Positions 26,288-35,453 of a stretch of 64,000 bases of DNA are shown here, piece after piece. A program made the translations under genes and the position numbers. The notes beneath the pieces are model-generated. The model was not told the DNA's origin. It did no database searches and saw only the letters and a program-made list of their open reading frames with translations. Numbering within the stretch: position 1 is the first letter of the stretch; each line of letters begins with the position of its first letter. Location of the stretch: assembly GCA_041667115.1 (NCBI GenBank), contig JBAYFO010000015.1, positions 3,017 through 67,016 on the forward strand. Reading direction: 5' to 3'. The stretch comes from UBA1563 sp041667115. GTDB taxonomy: Bacteria > Bacteroidota > Ignavibacteria > Ignavibacteriales > Ignavibacteriaceae.

Positions 26288-27828
26288 GCGAAGAGATACT
26301 CCCGCGCTTTGAGAAATAAGTCCTTAGCAATAGCTATCGTTTCGTCTTTGATTAGTAAAGCGTTTACCAAATAAATAATAAAGAAGAATATTATTTTCAA
26401 CACTGAAATAGCTATTCCACCTAGCAAGAGATACCGAAATAGTAATTCAACTACTGTAAACGATAACCCGGCATTGGCACAAGAAAGTAAAAATGCACTG
26501 GATACTAAGTTCATTTTTTTTAAATGCAATTTATTAATAACAATTGCTCCTCCAAATAAGAAATAGAAAAAATAACTTATTGTTGATGCGGCGGCTAATC
26601 CGTTTTGTTGATATTTTTCAACTAAAAGTAAGCTCGCAATTATTTTAATCACGATAACTGAAACCGAACTTAACAATAACAACTTCACTGCTGCAACTCC
26701 AAACAATAATTTGTTGATGATTCCATAAGCCGCAAGAAAAACAAGACTGAGACCGTATATCGTCAATACATCCGCAGTCATAGTCACATCTTTAGCGTTA
26801 AAAGCCCCTCGATGATAAAATAGTTCAATCACCGGTTGAGCATAAAAGATAAATACGACAGCTGAAGGGACGAAAAAAAAGAAGGTTATCCGCAGTGAAG
26901 AGTAAAATGAATTTTCCGTTTCATAAATTTTGCCGGTAGAGAACGTTTCAGAAAATTTTGAGAAAATGGCAGTGGAGAATGCCATTGATAAAATTGAGAC
27001 AGGGATAAGATAAACTGTTGTTGCATAGTTTAGCGCCGCAATACCACCTTGTGGAACAGAGGAATAAAACAGCCGGTCGATAAAAACGTATAATTGCCCG
27101 AGCAGTTCAATAAATACTGTGATAAGAAAAATCTGTATTGGGAATTGTTTGAAAAAACTAATCTTTCCATGAACTAAATCTTGAAAATGGATTTTGTCCC
27201 TAACAAAAACAAAAAGATATATGGTTTGAAGTAATGTGCCAATAAAGAATCCGATGGGAATAGAGTAAATATTAAATTTTGCGGTAAACAAAAGTACTAC
27301 GACAATAATACTAAGATTAAGAAATAATTGCGATATAACTGCGTTCTTAAAATTATATTCAGCCTGAAGATATGCTGATATAATAGCGATCAATCCGTTT
27401 AACGGAACAGTTAAAAGAATAATCTGTAAAATATTTTTTGCGATAGAAAAATCGACTGGGGTTACTCCATGGGTGAATAGTTTGATAAGAGAATCAGAGA
27501 AAAGAAAAAGTCCTAAGGCGATCAATAAACTTAAAATAAAAAAGAGGGCAATCGCTTTGTTGAAGAAAATCCTCGCCCCGGCTTCTCCGCTCTGGCTTTT
27601 GGTTTTATTATACTGAGGGATGAAAAAATTTTGTCCAACATATAAAATAAAGGTGTTTATCACGGTTGGAATTACAATACTTAACAAATACAGTTCAAAA
27701 GACTGGCCTAGCCCAAAACTATGGGCGAAAATAATTTCGCGAAACATTCCGAAAATTTTATTCAGTACACCAAAGAAAATTATAATTAATGAAGCCCCGG
27801 TAACCGTTAAAAAGAATTTTTTTGGCAT
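26284..27828 (-). CDS. MurJ/MviN-family lipid-linked oligosaccharide flippase
   Basis: A 514-residue membrane protein with about 13-14 hydrophobic segments. Its N-terminal stretch GVLNKIFGMFREIIFAHSFG is characteristic of the MurJ/MviN branch of the MOP superfamily. It lies among polysaccharide genes, and no other Wzx-type protein is seen here. It is therefore the probable flippase for the repeat unit rather than the housekeeping lipid II flippase. Translation is coupled to the downstream GT9 gene by a four-base overlap. Confidence 0.85.
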   Translation of the reverse strand: MPKKFFLTVTGASLIIIFFGVLNKIFGMFREIIFAHSFGLGQSFELYLLSIVIPTVINTFILYVGQNFFIPQYNKTKSQSGEAGARIFFNKAIALFFILSLLIALGLFLFSDSLIKLFTHGVTPVDFSIAKNILQIILLTVPLNGLIAIISAYLQAEYNFKNAVISQLFLNLSIIVVVLLFTAKFNIYSIPIGFFIGTLLQTIYLFVFVRDKIHFQDLVHGKISFFKQFPIQIFLITVFIELLGQLYVFIDRLFYSSVPQGGIAALNYATTVYLIPVSILSMAFSTAIFSKFSETFSTGKIYETENSFYSSLRITFFFFVPSAVVFIFYAQPVIELFYHRGAFNAKDVTMTADVLTIYGLSLVFLAAYGIINKLLFGVAAVKLLLLSSVSVIVIKIIASLLLVEKYQQNGLAAASTISYFFYFLFGGAIVINKLHLKKMNLVSSAFLLSCANAGLSFTVVELLFRYLLLGGIAISVLKIIFFFIIYLVNALLIKDETIAIAKDLFLKAREYLFA

Positions 27829-27834
27829 CTTAAA

Positions 27835-28779
27835 TTAAGGTAACACAAGGTTCTTGAAATACTCTATCGTAATCTTCAAACCATCTGCGCGATCAATCTT
27901 TGGTTGCCATCCCAAAATCCGTTTCGCTTTTTCAATATTTGGTTGTCGCACTTTTGGATCATCTTGAGGTAAAGGTTGATAAATAATTTTACTTTTCGAG
28001 TCCATTATTTTCAAGACTTCTTCAGCGAATTGCTTAATCGTGATTTCGCTTGGATTACCTATGTTAACAGGATCGACTTCATCGGAAAGCAATAGTCTAT
28101 AAATTCCTTCAACTAAATCGGAGACATAACAAAAGCTACGGGTTTGGGAACCATCTCCAAAAACCGTTATATCTTGCCCGCGTAACGCTTGACCCACAAA
28201 AGCAGGCAATGCACGTCCATCATCCAGGCGCATGCGTGGTCCGTAAGTATTAAAGATTCTGACAATTCGAGTTTCTACACCATGATAGCGATGGTAAGCC
28301 ATTGTTATTGCTTCCGCAAAACGTTTTGCTTCGTCATAAACCCCGCGCGGACCAATAGGATTTACATTTCCCCAATAGGTTTCTTCTTGCGGGTGAATTT
28401 CTGGATCGCCATAAACCTCAGATGTTGACGCTAAGAGAATTCTAGCCTTTTTTTCTTTCGCTAACCCTAAAACTTTGTGAGTTCCTAATGAACCAACTTT
28501 TAAGGTTTGTATAGGAAGTTTTAAGTAGTCAATTGGGCTTGCAGGCGAAGCAAAGTGTAAGATGTAATCAACATTTCCCGGGACAAAAATAAAATTCGTA
28601 ATATCATGTTTTAGAAAAGAAAAATTTTCATTGCCGAATAAGTGGCTAATATTATTAAGATTCCCGGTTAACAAATTATCAATACAGATAACTTTCATTC
28701 CTTCTAAAAGCAATCTATCACAAAGATGAGAACCTAGAAAACCGGCACCACCGGTTACAACGGCTGTTTTTTGAGTCAT
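27835..28779 (-). CDS. UDP-glucuronate decarboxylase (UDP-xylose synthase)
   Basis: An extended short-chain dehydrogenase that converts UDP-glucuronate to UDP-xylose. It has the NAD loop TGGAGFLGSHLCDRLL, LHFASPASPIDYLKLP, the active-site segment LASTSEVYGDP and the YxxxK pair in GVYDEAKRFAE. It also has the highly characteristic FNTYGPRMRLDDGRALP. At 314 residues it matches the soluble bacterial enzyme. No UDP-glucose dehydrogenase lies in the window, so its substrate must come from elsewhere. The ATG overlaps the Wzz-like stop as ATGA. Confidence 0.93.
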   Translation of the reverse strand: MTQKTAVVTGGAGFLGSHLCDRLLLEGMKVICIDNLLTGNLNNISHLFGNENFSFLKHDITNFIFVPGNVDYILHFASPASPIDYLKLPIQTLKVGSLGTHKVLGLAKEKKARILLASTSEVYGDPEIHPQEETYWGNVNPIGPRGVYDEAKRFAEAITMAYHRYHGVETRIVRIFNTYGPRMRLDDGRALPAFVGQALRGQDITVFGDGSQTRSFCYVSDLVEGIYRLLLSDEVDPVNIGNPSEITIKQFAEEVLKIMDSKSKIIYQPLPQDDPKVRQPNIEKAKRILGWQPKIDRADGLKITIEYFKNLVLP

Positions 28780-29921
28780 ACTTTTATACTTTTTTTAATA
28801 TAGTTGAACATATCTTTTGATTGAAAAGCTGAAATAAACAGTGAAAAAAGAAAGAAAAAGACTGCTGCAAGTAATGTTGAAAACACTATCTGCGGCGAAG
28901 AAGATTTCTCGGGAGGAATTGCTGCATCAAGAATTTCCACGGTTGGAAGATCCTTGTTTTCCTGAATTTTTTCTTTGAAATATTGTTGCTGAAGCATCAA
29001 ATAAACTTCATTAAATATTTTAACATCTCTAACAAGACTTGACAATTTAGCGGCTAATGATGGCGCATCTGAAAAAGAAAGGAGTACATCTTCGTTCAAA
29101 GATGCTAATTTTTGTAGTTGGTCTTTCAACTGTTCATGCCGTGAACGTAAAGAAATAATTGAGGGATTGTTTTCATTTAAATTTTTTGAGAGCAACCCTA
29201 AATTAATTTCTGTCGAAATCATTTCGCTCTTTATTTTCGCCGCAGTTTCAATTCCGGCTTTCATTTGTTCGGGTAAAGAAATCGTTTTATTCTTTTTTTG
29301 AAATTCCATCAGAGCGGTTTCGGAACTATCAAGCTGAGCTTTGATTTCAGTCAACTGTTCTTCAATGTAAATTCGTGCTTTCTTGGCTTTGCTCGAAAGT
29401 TTTTCGCGATTGATTTTGTCCAGTGCTTCAGCATAAGTATTAGTAATGCTAGCCGAAAGATTTCGGATAGAATCTGTTTGCGATAAAATCCTCCCAAATA
29501 ACGATGTTGAGACCGGCACAGAGAACTCGATAATCCCTTCTTTGGTCACATCAATTGAAAGCAATTTCATCAATTTGTAGGCAGCTTCCTCATCGGTTTT
29601 TGCACCTAAATACTCACGTAACTTCAACTTTGAAACTACATATTCCGCTGCGGTTCTACTTTTAACTATCTCTGCATAAAGTTGTGAATTTGCGCCTGAC
29701 ATATTTAAATTTGGAATTCCAGCAATTTCAGTAGCTTGCAGTAAACTTGATAAACCATTTGTACTATTTTTTTCGGGAGGTAAAATAGAAATCCCCGAAG
29801 AAAAAGAGACCGGATAAACAATAATCAACAATAAGGCATAAACAAAAGTGCCGATTAAAGTTACAGAAAATATTTTTTTTCGATGTATTAGAGCAATTCG
29901 CAATAAATCATTAAAATTCAA
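28776..29921 (-). CDS. Wzz-type chain-length regulator/polysaccharide co-polymerase
   Basis: A 381-residue inner-membrane protein with a transmembrane segment at about 18-40 followed by the proline-rich entry SFSSGISILPPEK. A long coiled-coil periplasmic part contains KARIYIEEQLTEIKAQLDSS, and a second membrane segment lies at about 345-368. There is no tyrosine-kinase domain attached, and none is seen nearby. The start is TTG at 29921; it is well supported by a full AAGGAGG six bases upstream, placed inside the end of the export-protein gene. Confidence 0.9.
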   Translation of the reverse strand: MNFNDLLRIALIHRKKIFSVTLIGTFVYALLLIIVYPVSFSSGISILPPEKNSTNGLSSLLQATEIAGIPNLNMSGANSQLYAEIVKSRTAAEYVVSKLKLREYLGAKTDEEAAYKLMKLLSIDVTKEGIIEFSVPVSTSLFGRILSQTDSIRNLSASITNTYAEALDKINREKLSSKAKKARIYIEEQLTEIKAQLDSSETALMEFQKKNKTISLPEQMKAGIETAAKIKSEMISTEINLGLLSKNLNENNPSIISLRSRHEQLKDQLQKLASLNEDVLLSFSDAPSLAAKLSSLVRDVKIFNEVYLMLQQQYFKEKIQENKDLPTVEILDAAIPPEKSSSPQIVFSTLLAAVFFFLFSLFISAFQSKDMFNYIKKSIKV

Positions 29922-29924
29922 TGG

Positions 29925-31562
29925 CTACCTCCTTGAAGTAACAATTATAGCAACCGCAGCAGTTACAACCATTGCAACCTGTCCAACTATAAACAATGCA
30001 TCTTTTGTAAAATCCCAAAACTTTGGAGCCGGTGGATTTTCCGGGACCCAAATTATATCTCCAGGATATAATTCTTTTACATCGTCTTCATCAACCCACT
30101 CGCCTGAATTTGCACGCACAACGCGTACATCTGACTCAACAGCGCGCCAGCCAAAACCTCCCGCTAATTCGATATAATCTTTTACTTTCATATTTTTATC
30201 AAAAGGAATTTTCCCGGGCTCAACAACCTGTCCAATTAAATTTATATAATCTCTTTTCTCGGGAACATATATTACATCATTTTTTCGAAGCACTATGTCG
30301 TCGCTTTTATTCCCTCTTTCAAATATCTCCTTAAAATTAACAACAACTTTTCCCTTTGGCTGACGAGCATTTGCTTTAAGATAATCATATTCATCATCGG
30401 TCATATCTTTCCGCGCCAGAATTTTTAACCGCTCAAATTCTACATCAGTAGTATCGCTCAACGTTTTACGGAACAAGGTTGCATCGGACAACGAAGCTTT
30501 CGGAAGAAAATCACCTGCGAGATGAATAATTTCACTTAATTTAGTTTCACCATCTTTAATTTTATAAACCCCAGGATATTTCACAAATCCTTTAACTATT
30601 ACTATTTCATCTAATAAAAATTCAGGGAGACCTCGTACGATTAATTTGTCTTTATTCTCAAGAATAATTCCCCGGGATTCTTCTAGAGATAAAAATAAAC
30701 TTTTTTGAGTTTTATTATCCTCAGCAAACCGAATGATTTCAAGAGAATCTTTTTTTGCATCAGTTAAAAATCCTCCGGCAAGATTAATCGCATCGAAAGC
30801 CGTTTCGTTTGGTTTAAAGTTGTAGTTGTCGGGAAATTTTACTTTCCCAAGAATGGATATAGTTTTATCTCCTTTATCAACATAAATAAAATCTCCATCA
30901 TGTAGGGAAGGATTTTGATTTTTCTCATTTGTCCTGATGAAGGAGATAAAATCATAATAATGGATTGCTTTGTTGTCACTGACAATCTTAACATTTCGTA
31001 GATCTGCCGTAGTATTTAGCAGTGCTGAATTCATTAGTAAATCGCTAAGTGTAGCATTTGCAAATAAAAAGATAACACTTGGCTTTTTGACATCGCCAAA
31101 GAGTCCAACTTTAATTTTTCGAATCTCAGCTAACGAAACAAAGATTTCAACATTCTTGTAATACTTTTTAATCGAATTCTCTATCTTCTTTTTGGCTTCG
31201 GATAATGAATTTTCCTTTAAATTTATTTCACCTACTTTTGGAATGTAGATAGATCCTTCATGATTGATGTTTACTTTCCAGACAATTTCATCCATTCCCT
31301 TAATTAAAACAACAAGACTATCTCCAGGTCCAACGAGGTATGAGTCGGGATTGATATAACCCGTATTTTGAGTAAGAGAATGTATTACATTCTTATCTTC
31401 ATCTTGAGCAAGAATTTGCGAAGAAAAAAACTGTGAGAAAAGAAGCATCCCCCAAAAATAAAGAAGAAATAAATTTCTCCTATTAATTACTTTGATATCT
31501 TTCGCTGGAAAAGTATTTCTCATTGATTCGGAATGAATAAAAAGTTTCAAGTTGATTTTCAT
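29925..31562 (-). CDS. Wza-like polysaccharide export outer-membrane protein (SLBB domains)
   Basis: Begins with a hydrophobic export signal (LFLLYFWGMLLFSQFFSSQILAQ), then the polysaccharide-export domain (YLVGPGDSLVVLIKG near residue 60). Several SLBB/soluble-ligand-binding repeats follow, for example ISILGKVKFPDNY, VIVKGFVKYPGVYKI and INLIGQVVEPGKIPF. A C-terminal hydrophobic helix (VGQVAMVVTAAVAIIV) would form the outer-membrane helical barrel. Start choice is uncertain: TTG at 31598, ATG at 31562 or ATG at 31523. The last gives the shortest signal-peptide n-region; none has a strong ribosome site except perhaps the TTG. It is the first gene of the polysaccharide operon. Confidence 0.88.
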   Translation of the reverse strand: MKINLKLFIHSESMRNTFPAKDIKVINRRNLFLLYFWGMLLFSQFFSSQILAQDEDKNVIHSLTQNTGYINPDSYLVGPGDSLVVLIKGMDEIVWKVNINHEGSIYIPKVGEINLKENSLSEAKKKIENSIKKYYKNVEIFVSLAEIRKIKVGLFGDVKKPSVIFLFANATLSDLLMNSALLNTTADLRNVKIVSDNKAIHYYDFISFIRTNEKNQNPSLHDGDFIYVDKGDKTISILGKVKFPDNYNFKPNETAFDAINLAGGFLTDAKKDSLEIIRFAEDNKTQKSLFLSLEESRGIILENKDKLIVRGLPEFLLDEIVIVKGFVKYPGVYKIKDGETKLSEIIHLAGDFLPKASLSDATLFRKTLSDTTDVEFERLKILARKDMTDDEYDYLKANARQPKGKVVVNFKEIFERGNKSDDIVLRKNDVIYVPEKRDYINLIGQVVEPGKIPFDKNMKVKDYIELAGGFGWRAVESDVRVVRANSGEWVDEDDVKELYPGDIIWVPENPPAPKFWDFTKDALFIVGQVAMVVTAAVAIIVTSRR

Positions 31563-31700
31563 GATTTTGGGAACCGGGTTCTTGCTTTTGAGTGCCAATA
31601 ATTAGCACCACCGTAAAAGAAATAACCACTCATATTCAATTATTTTCCCAAATTTTGTGTGTAAGATAGTAAATAGCTATAACTCAACAAAAGTTACCGA

Positions 31701-32549
31701 TCATAATTTTAACGAGATTTTCCACGAGGCAAAAAGACTGCTTAATAAACCCAATGACGGACCTAGAATTAATAAAACATATGTGCTCTTTAAAAGATTA
31801 GGGAATTGACTTAAGAAGTACATCCGAATAAAAGTCTCTAATCCATAAAGAATAGAAATGGCTAGAAAACCGGAGACGAGTCCGATAATCACTCCGTTCA
31901 ATAACAGTGGTAATTTAATGGTAAAAAGCGAGCCACCGACCAATTTCATCGTCTCAATTTCTTCTTTCCTGCTTTCAATAATTAAACGGATTGTCGAAAA
32001 GATAACATAAAAAGCAATCAGCGAGAGTAGGATTCCAAGTCCTGTAACATATTTCTGAAAAGTTTTCAAATAAAAGAGCATTTTTTCGTACATCGCATTC
32101 GGAAAAACTGCATCATCAACTTCTTTAAACTTTTTGATACTTTTTAAGAGCAAAGGATAATCTATATTTTCACTTTCCCCGGTTTTAACAATAAAACTTG
32201 CTGGCAATGGATTATAATCAAGGATCGTTCTAAAATCTTCCCCAGTTTCTTTTACAAATTTTTCGGCGGCTTTGTCTTTTGAAACAAATTCGATTGATTG
32301 AACATTCTTCAATTTTTTCAAATCACTTTTTAGATTTTCTTGTTGAACCGAGGTTAACCCTTCTTTTAGATAAACTTGTATCTCAAATTGGTTTTGCAAA
32401 TATGTTTCGATAGAACGAGAAATTTTAACGGAGAGAAGAGAAATAGCAATTAATAATAATCCAACTGTTGTTGAACTTAATGAAAAAAGAAATGATAATT
32501 TCGCTCTCCGGTTTGACCGGATAGCTTCTTTGATTAAAAACGGTATCAT
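31701..32549 (-). CDS. ftsX: Cell-division protein FtsX
   Basis: A permease-like protein of 282 residues with the FtsX pattern: one membrane segment at about 20-42, then a periplasmic domain (VYLKEGLTSVQQENLKSDLKK; FVSKDKAAEKFVKETGED). Three more membrane segments follow from about 170 to 275, with IESRKEEIETMKLVGGS between the second and third. It works with the ATPase FtsE to control septal peptidoglycan hydrolases. ftsE is not adjacent here, which is common in Bacteroidota-type genomes. It starts one base after a lipoprotein gene. Confidence 0.92.
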   Translation of the reverse strand: MIPFLIKEAIRSNRRAKLSFLFSLSSTTVGLLLIAISLLSVKISRSIETYLQNQFEIQVYLKEGLTSVQQENLKSDLKKLKNVQSIEFVSKDKAAEKFVKETGEDFRTILDYNPLPASFIVKTGESENIDYPLLLKSIKKFKEVDDAVFPNAMYEKMLFYLKTFQKYVTGLGILLSLIAFYVIFSTIRLIIESRKEEIETMKLVGGSLFTIKLPLLLNGVIIGLVSGFLAISILYGLETFIRMYFLSQFPNLLKSTYVLLILGPSLGLLSSLFASWKISLKL

Positions 32550-32550
32550 G

Positions 32551-33054
32551 TCAGAAATTCGATTCGTCTATCCATCTTATTAATTTCCATTTCCCGGAGG
32601 AAGTTTGTTTTTTTAAGTTTAAATTTACTCTGCCGTCAATGCGAACGATATCTGTGGGATTAAAAGTTATCGTTAGGTTGAATCCCCTGACGATATTTGC
32701 TTCGGAAGAGTCTTCGGTTGAAGCGATGATATTATTCCAGATTAGGTCAAGCCTTTCCGCATTTTGAAAAAGCCCGTGCGTCACTTTCATCTCTTCTTCT
32801 CTTCCCCAGCTTACATCAAAACTTAAGTCATAATCCCGGTAGGTGAACAAAAAATCGTCTCCAAGAACTTGTCCGTAAATTGTAGTATCACGAAACGTGT
32901 AGGCATACTGCAAACTCTGAAAAACTCCATCAATTTTTGTCAGATCACCAACTGCCGATCCGACTGTTTCAGTTTCATCTAAAGCCGGAGCAAATGGATT
33001 TTTGCAGCCAACGATGCTGATTACAAGAAATAAAATAGATATAATTTTTTTCAT
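32551..33054 (-). CDS. Lipoprotein, probably NTF2-like
   Basis: 167 residues with the lipobox SIVGC (Cys17). The mature part begins with helix-rich sequence (KIDGVFQSLQYAYTFRDTTIYGQVLGDDFLF), then alternating strands ending KWKLIRWIDESNF. Such helix-then-sheet layouts occur in NTF2/SnoaL-like proteins, and WKLIRWxD is a common ending. It sits between another lipoprotein and ftsX with one-base gaps, so the three are probably one transcript. The function is unknown. Confidence 0.7.
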   Translation of the reverse strand: MKKIISILFLVISIVGCKNPFAPALDETETVGSAVGDLTKIDGVFQSLQYAYTFRDTTIYGQVLGDDFLFTYRDYDLSFDVSWGREEEMKVTHGLFQNAERLDLIWNNIIASTEDSSEANIVRGFNLTITFNPTDIVRIDGRVNLNLKKQTSSGKWKLIRWIDESNF

Positions 33055-33055
33055 C

Positions 33056-33646
33056 TCAATTTGGCGAATAAAAACCTTTTAGTTCGCTCCAACTTGCGTT
33101 TTGCGAACTTTTAATGTCGCGCCACAAATAAATCGTCCAAACCTGGCGCGAATCACGAATCAAATTAAACTGGAGTTCTCCTTCAAAATTTTTCGGGATC
33201 TCATCATTATGAGGAACGACAAGAAAATAGCTGGCTGTATAAACAATACTATTATCACCTGAAAAGGAAGAATTCTCATTGCTCTTTGTAAAAGTAATTG
33301 GCAAATCTTGTTCAATATGAGAAAGTAAATTATTGAAAAATTGTTCTTCGCTTTTCTTTGACCAACCGTCAAGCAAGACCGGGTAAAGCGAACTTGAACC
33401 TGCGGAAGGAATAAATTGATATTCTTTTCCGGAAAAAGCAGAGTCTGAAAAACAATTTAAATAGTTTTGTACATTTTTTTCGGCTAAAGCATTTGTAAAA
33501 TTTTTTAAGAGAATTTCAGGAGAAACAGCCACTTCATAATTTGCCCTTGGTTGGTCGGGTTGTTCCGGCGTTCGGGTATTGAACAGATCACAGCCTTCAA
33601 AAAAAATGATGATAAGGAGAAGAAATATTACTTTTTCTTTTTGCAT
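33056..33646 (-). CDS. Lipoprotein, probably NTF2-like, paralogue of its downstream neighbour
   Basis: 196 residues with the lipobox FFEGC (Cys19). The mature part has LLKNFTNALAEKNVQNYLNCFSD, then strands ending QVWTIYLWRDIKSS. The helix-then-sheet order and the ending match the downstream 167-residue lipoprotein, suggesting an old duplication. Its start overlaps the end of the methyltransferase gene. No catalytic motif is seen. Confidence 0.7.
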   Translation of the reverse strand: MQKEKVIFLLLIIIFFEGCDLFNTRTPEQPDQPRANYEVAVSPEILLKNFTNALAEKNVQNYLNCFSDSAFSGKEYQFIPSAGSSSLYPVLLDGWSKKSEEQFFNNLLSHIEQDLPITFTKSNENSSFSGDNSIVYTASYFLVVPHNDEIPKNFEGELQFNLIRDSRQVWTIYLWRDIKSSQNASWSELKGFYSPN

Positions 33647-34368
33647 AAGAGTATTAATCTGGATGACGATTTCTCATCAAATGGTTCTCCACTATAACTT
33701 CCAAATATCATTTCAACCGACAAATTATTTCTATCCAATGCAGTTAGTAAATCAGTTTTAGAATAAAGCCGAACCGACTCACGAAAATTATTCTTCTTTC
33801 CATTTTTGAGAAGCACAATTTCTTTTACTACGTTCTTTCCCGTTATCTTTCTTGATTGTTCAATAGTCATTCCATCAATCACATCGCTTGAAAAAGGAAT
33901 TAAATTCTTTTTTACATATTCAGCATTCAAAAAATCAAAAATAAAAACGCCGTCTCTAGAAAGAAGTTTTTCGATATTAGTAAAAATTGCAAAATTATCT
34001 GCATCATCATCGAAATAACCGAAACTTGTAAATACATTTAGGATTAAGTCGAATGTTTCAGGAAAAGGAACATTGCGAATATCTGCTTTAATGAACGTTG
34101 CATGCAAACCATTTTTTTTTGCATCCTCCTCCGCTACCGAAAGAAGTTTTGCGCTCTGATCAACCCCGGTAACATCAAAACCCAAACTCGCCAATACTAA
34201 TGCGTGTCTACCGGCTCCGCAGCCTAGGTCTAAAACTTTTGCCCCACTTGCGAGAGCAACTTTTTTGAGAAGAAAAGAAATTAAAGTTTCCGCTTCTTCA
34301 TCATTTCTATGTTTGTAAACAGTTAGATATTCTTCAGACTCAAACCACTCTTCAAACCATAACTTCAT
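33628..34368 (-). CDS. Class I SAM-dependent methyltransferase
   Basis: 246 residues with a clear SAM-binding site, VLDLGCGAGRHALVLASLGF near residue 46, then VTGVDQSAKLL and a motif IV-like FDLILNVFTSFGYFDD. The substrate is unknown. The ATG overlaps the recR stop as TAATG and its end overlaps the lipoprotein start, so it is embedded in the ybaB-recR run. Confidence 0.88.
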   Translation of the reverse strand: MKLWFEEWFESEEYLTVYKHRNDEEAETLISFLLKKVALASGAKVLDLGCGAGRHALVLASLGFDVTGVDQSAKLLSVAEEDAKKNGLHATFIKADIRNVPFPETFDLILNVFTSFGYFDDDADNFAIFTNIEKLLSRDGVFIFDFLNAEYVKKNLIPFSSDVIDGMTIEQSRKITGKNVVKEIVLLKNGKKNNFRESVRLYSKTDLLTALDRNNLSVEMIFGSYSGEPFDEKSSSRLILLCKKKK

Positions 34369-34964
34369 TAAAGGAGACCTCTATTGGAAACAGCCCGAGC
34401 GATAGTAGCTTCATCGGCAAACTCTAAGTCGCCTCCAATCGGTAAACCGCGCGCAATTCTAGTCACTTTAATATTTAGCGGTTGAAGTAGTTTCCCAAGA
34501 TAAAGTGAGGTGGCATCACCTTCTGTATCGGGATTTAAAGCTAAAATAATTTCAGTCACGTCCTGAGTTTTAAGTCTCTTCAGAAGTTCATTAATTTTAA
34601 GCGACTCAGGCCCAATTCCACTCAACGGTGACAGCACTCCGGAAAGGACATGATAAACACCGTTAAATTCGTTCGTTCGTTCTATAGCGATGATATCGCT
34701 TGGTTCTTCGACTATACAAATAACTGAATTGTCTCTTTTCGGGCTTGAACAAATCTCGCAAACATCAAATTCAGTTATATTAAAACAGATCGAACAAAAT
34801 TTTAATTTATGTTTCAGGTTATAAATCGCTTCAATAAATTGTTCAACTTCTCCAATTGGCTTTTTCAAAAGATAAAGAGACAATCTCTGAGCGGTTTTCT
34901 TCCCGATCCCCGGAAATTTGCTGAATTCCTCGATAGCAATCTGTAATGGCTCGGAAATATTCAC
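34368..34964 (-). CDS. recR: Recombination mediator RecR
   Basis: A 198-residue protein with the helix-hairpin-helix FSKFPGIGKKTAQRL at residues 14-28, a C4 zinc site (CSICFNITEFDVCEIC, near 57-72) and a Toprim domain (ICIVEEPSDIIAIE; LALNPDTEGDATSLYL). It acts with RecO and RecF to load RecA on gapped DNA. It starts with GTG immediately after the ybaB stop, the usual ybaB-recR arrangement. Confidence 0.96.
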   Translation of the reverse strand: MNISEPLQIAIEEFSKFPGIGKKTAQRLSLYLLKKPIGEVEQFIEAIYNLKHKLKFCSICFNITEFDVCEICSSPKRDNSVICIVEEPSDIIAIERTNEFNGVYHVLSGVLSPLSGIGPESLKINELLKRLKTQDVTEIILALNPDTEGDATSLYLGKLLQPLNIKVTRIARGLPIGGDLEFADEATIARAVSNRGLL

Positions 34965-35291
34965 CTAAAACCCCGGGATGTTTAAACCTGGAGGGATCAT
35001 ACCTTTTGTCAGTTTTCCCATTTCGTCTTCAGACATTTTCTCTGCGGCTTCCAAAGCTTTGTTTACAGCAGCAACGACCAAGTCTTCTAAAAACTCTTTC
35101 TCGTCAGGATTAATAACCTGTTTGTCAATCTCAATCGAGACAATTTTCTTACTTCCGCTTGCAACCGCTTTAATTATTCCACCGCCGGCTTCAGCGGTAA
35201 CGGTCTTGTTGGCTAACCCAGCCTGGGTCTTTTGCATTTCTTCCTGTAATTTTTGAACCTGGCGAAGCATATCCTGCATTCCACCTTTCAT
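34965..35291 (-). CDS. YbaB/EbfC nucleoid-associated protein
   Basis: 108 residues, family-typical length. It has LRQVQKLQEEMQKTQAGLANKTVTAEAGGGI followed by VSIEIDKQVINPDEKEFLEDLVVAAVNKAL, both diagnostic of the YbaB/EbfC family of small DNA-binding dimers. A GGAGG site lies five bases before the ATG and a TATATTTG box 44 bases upstream, so it is probably the first gene of the ybaB-recR-methyltransferase-lipoprotein-ftsX transcript. Confidence 0.95.
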   Translation of the reverse strand: MKGGMQDMLRQVQKLQEEMQKTQAGLANKTVTAEAGGGIIKAVASGSKKIVSIEIDKQVINPDEKEFLEDLVVAAVNKALEAAEKMSEDEMGKLTKGMIPPGLNIPGF

Positions 35292-35334
35292 TGAACCTCC
35301 GAACTATTTTTAAGCATTTGTATTAATTTTCGTG

Positions 35335-35342
35335 CAAATATA
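35335..35342 (-). promoter_or_regulatory. Candidate -7 box for the ybaB-recR operon
   Basis: The minus strand reads TATATTTG, matching TAnnTTTG. It lies 44 bases upstream of the ybaB ATG in the divergent gap between ybaB and the PurC-like gene. A -33 element is not obvious. The same eight bases occur before the polysaccharide oxidoreductase gene. Confidence 0.4.
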
Positions 35343-35453
35343 AAACAATCAATCGACTTTTTATACTTTGATTTTATTATTTTTTTATAATTTTTTCCTA
35401 AACATCATTTATATTGTACTATCAAAATTTCAAACAATAAAGGAAGAAACAAA

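Noticed and set aside
33160..33372. Minus-strand 70-residue frame inside the 196-residue lipoprotein gene
   Set aside because: It overlaps a gene with a clear lipobox and coupled start in another frame, and has no ribosome site or recognisable motif.
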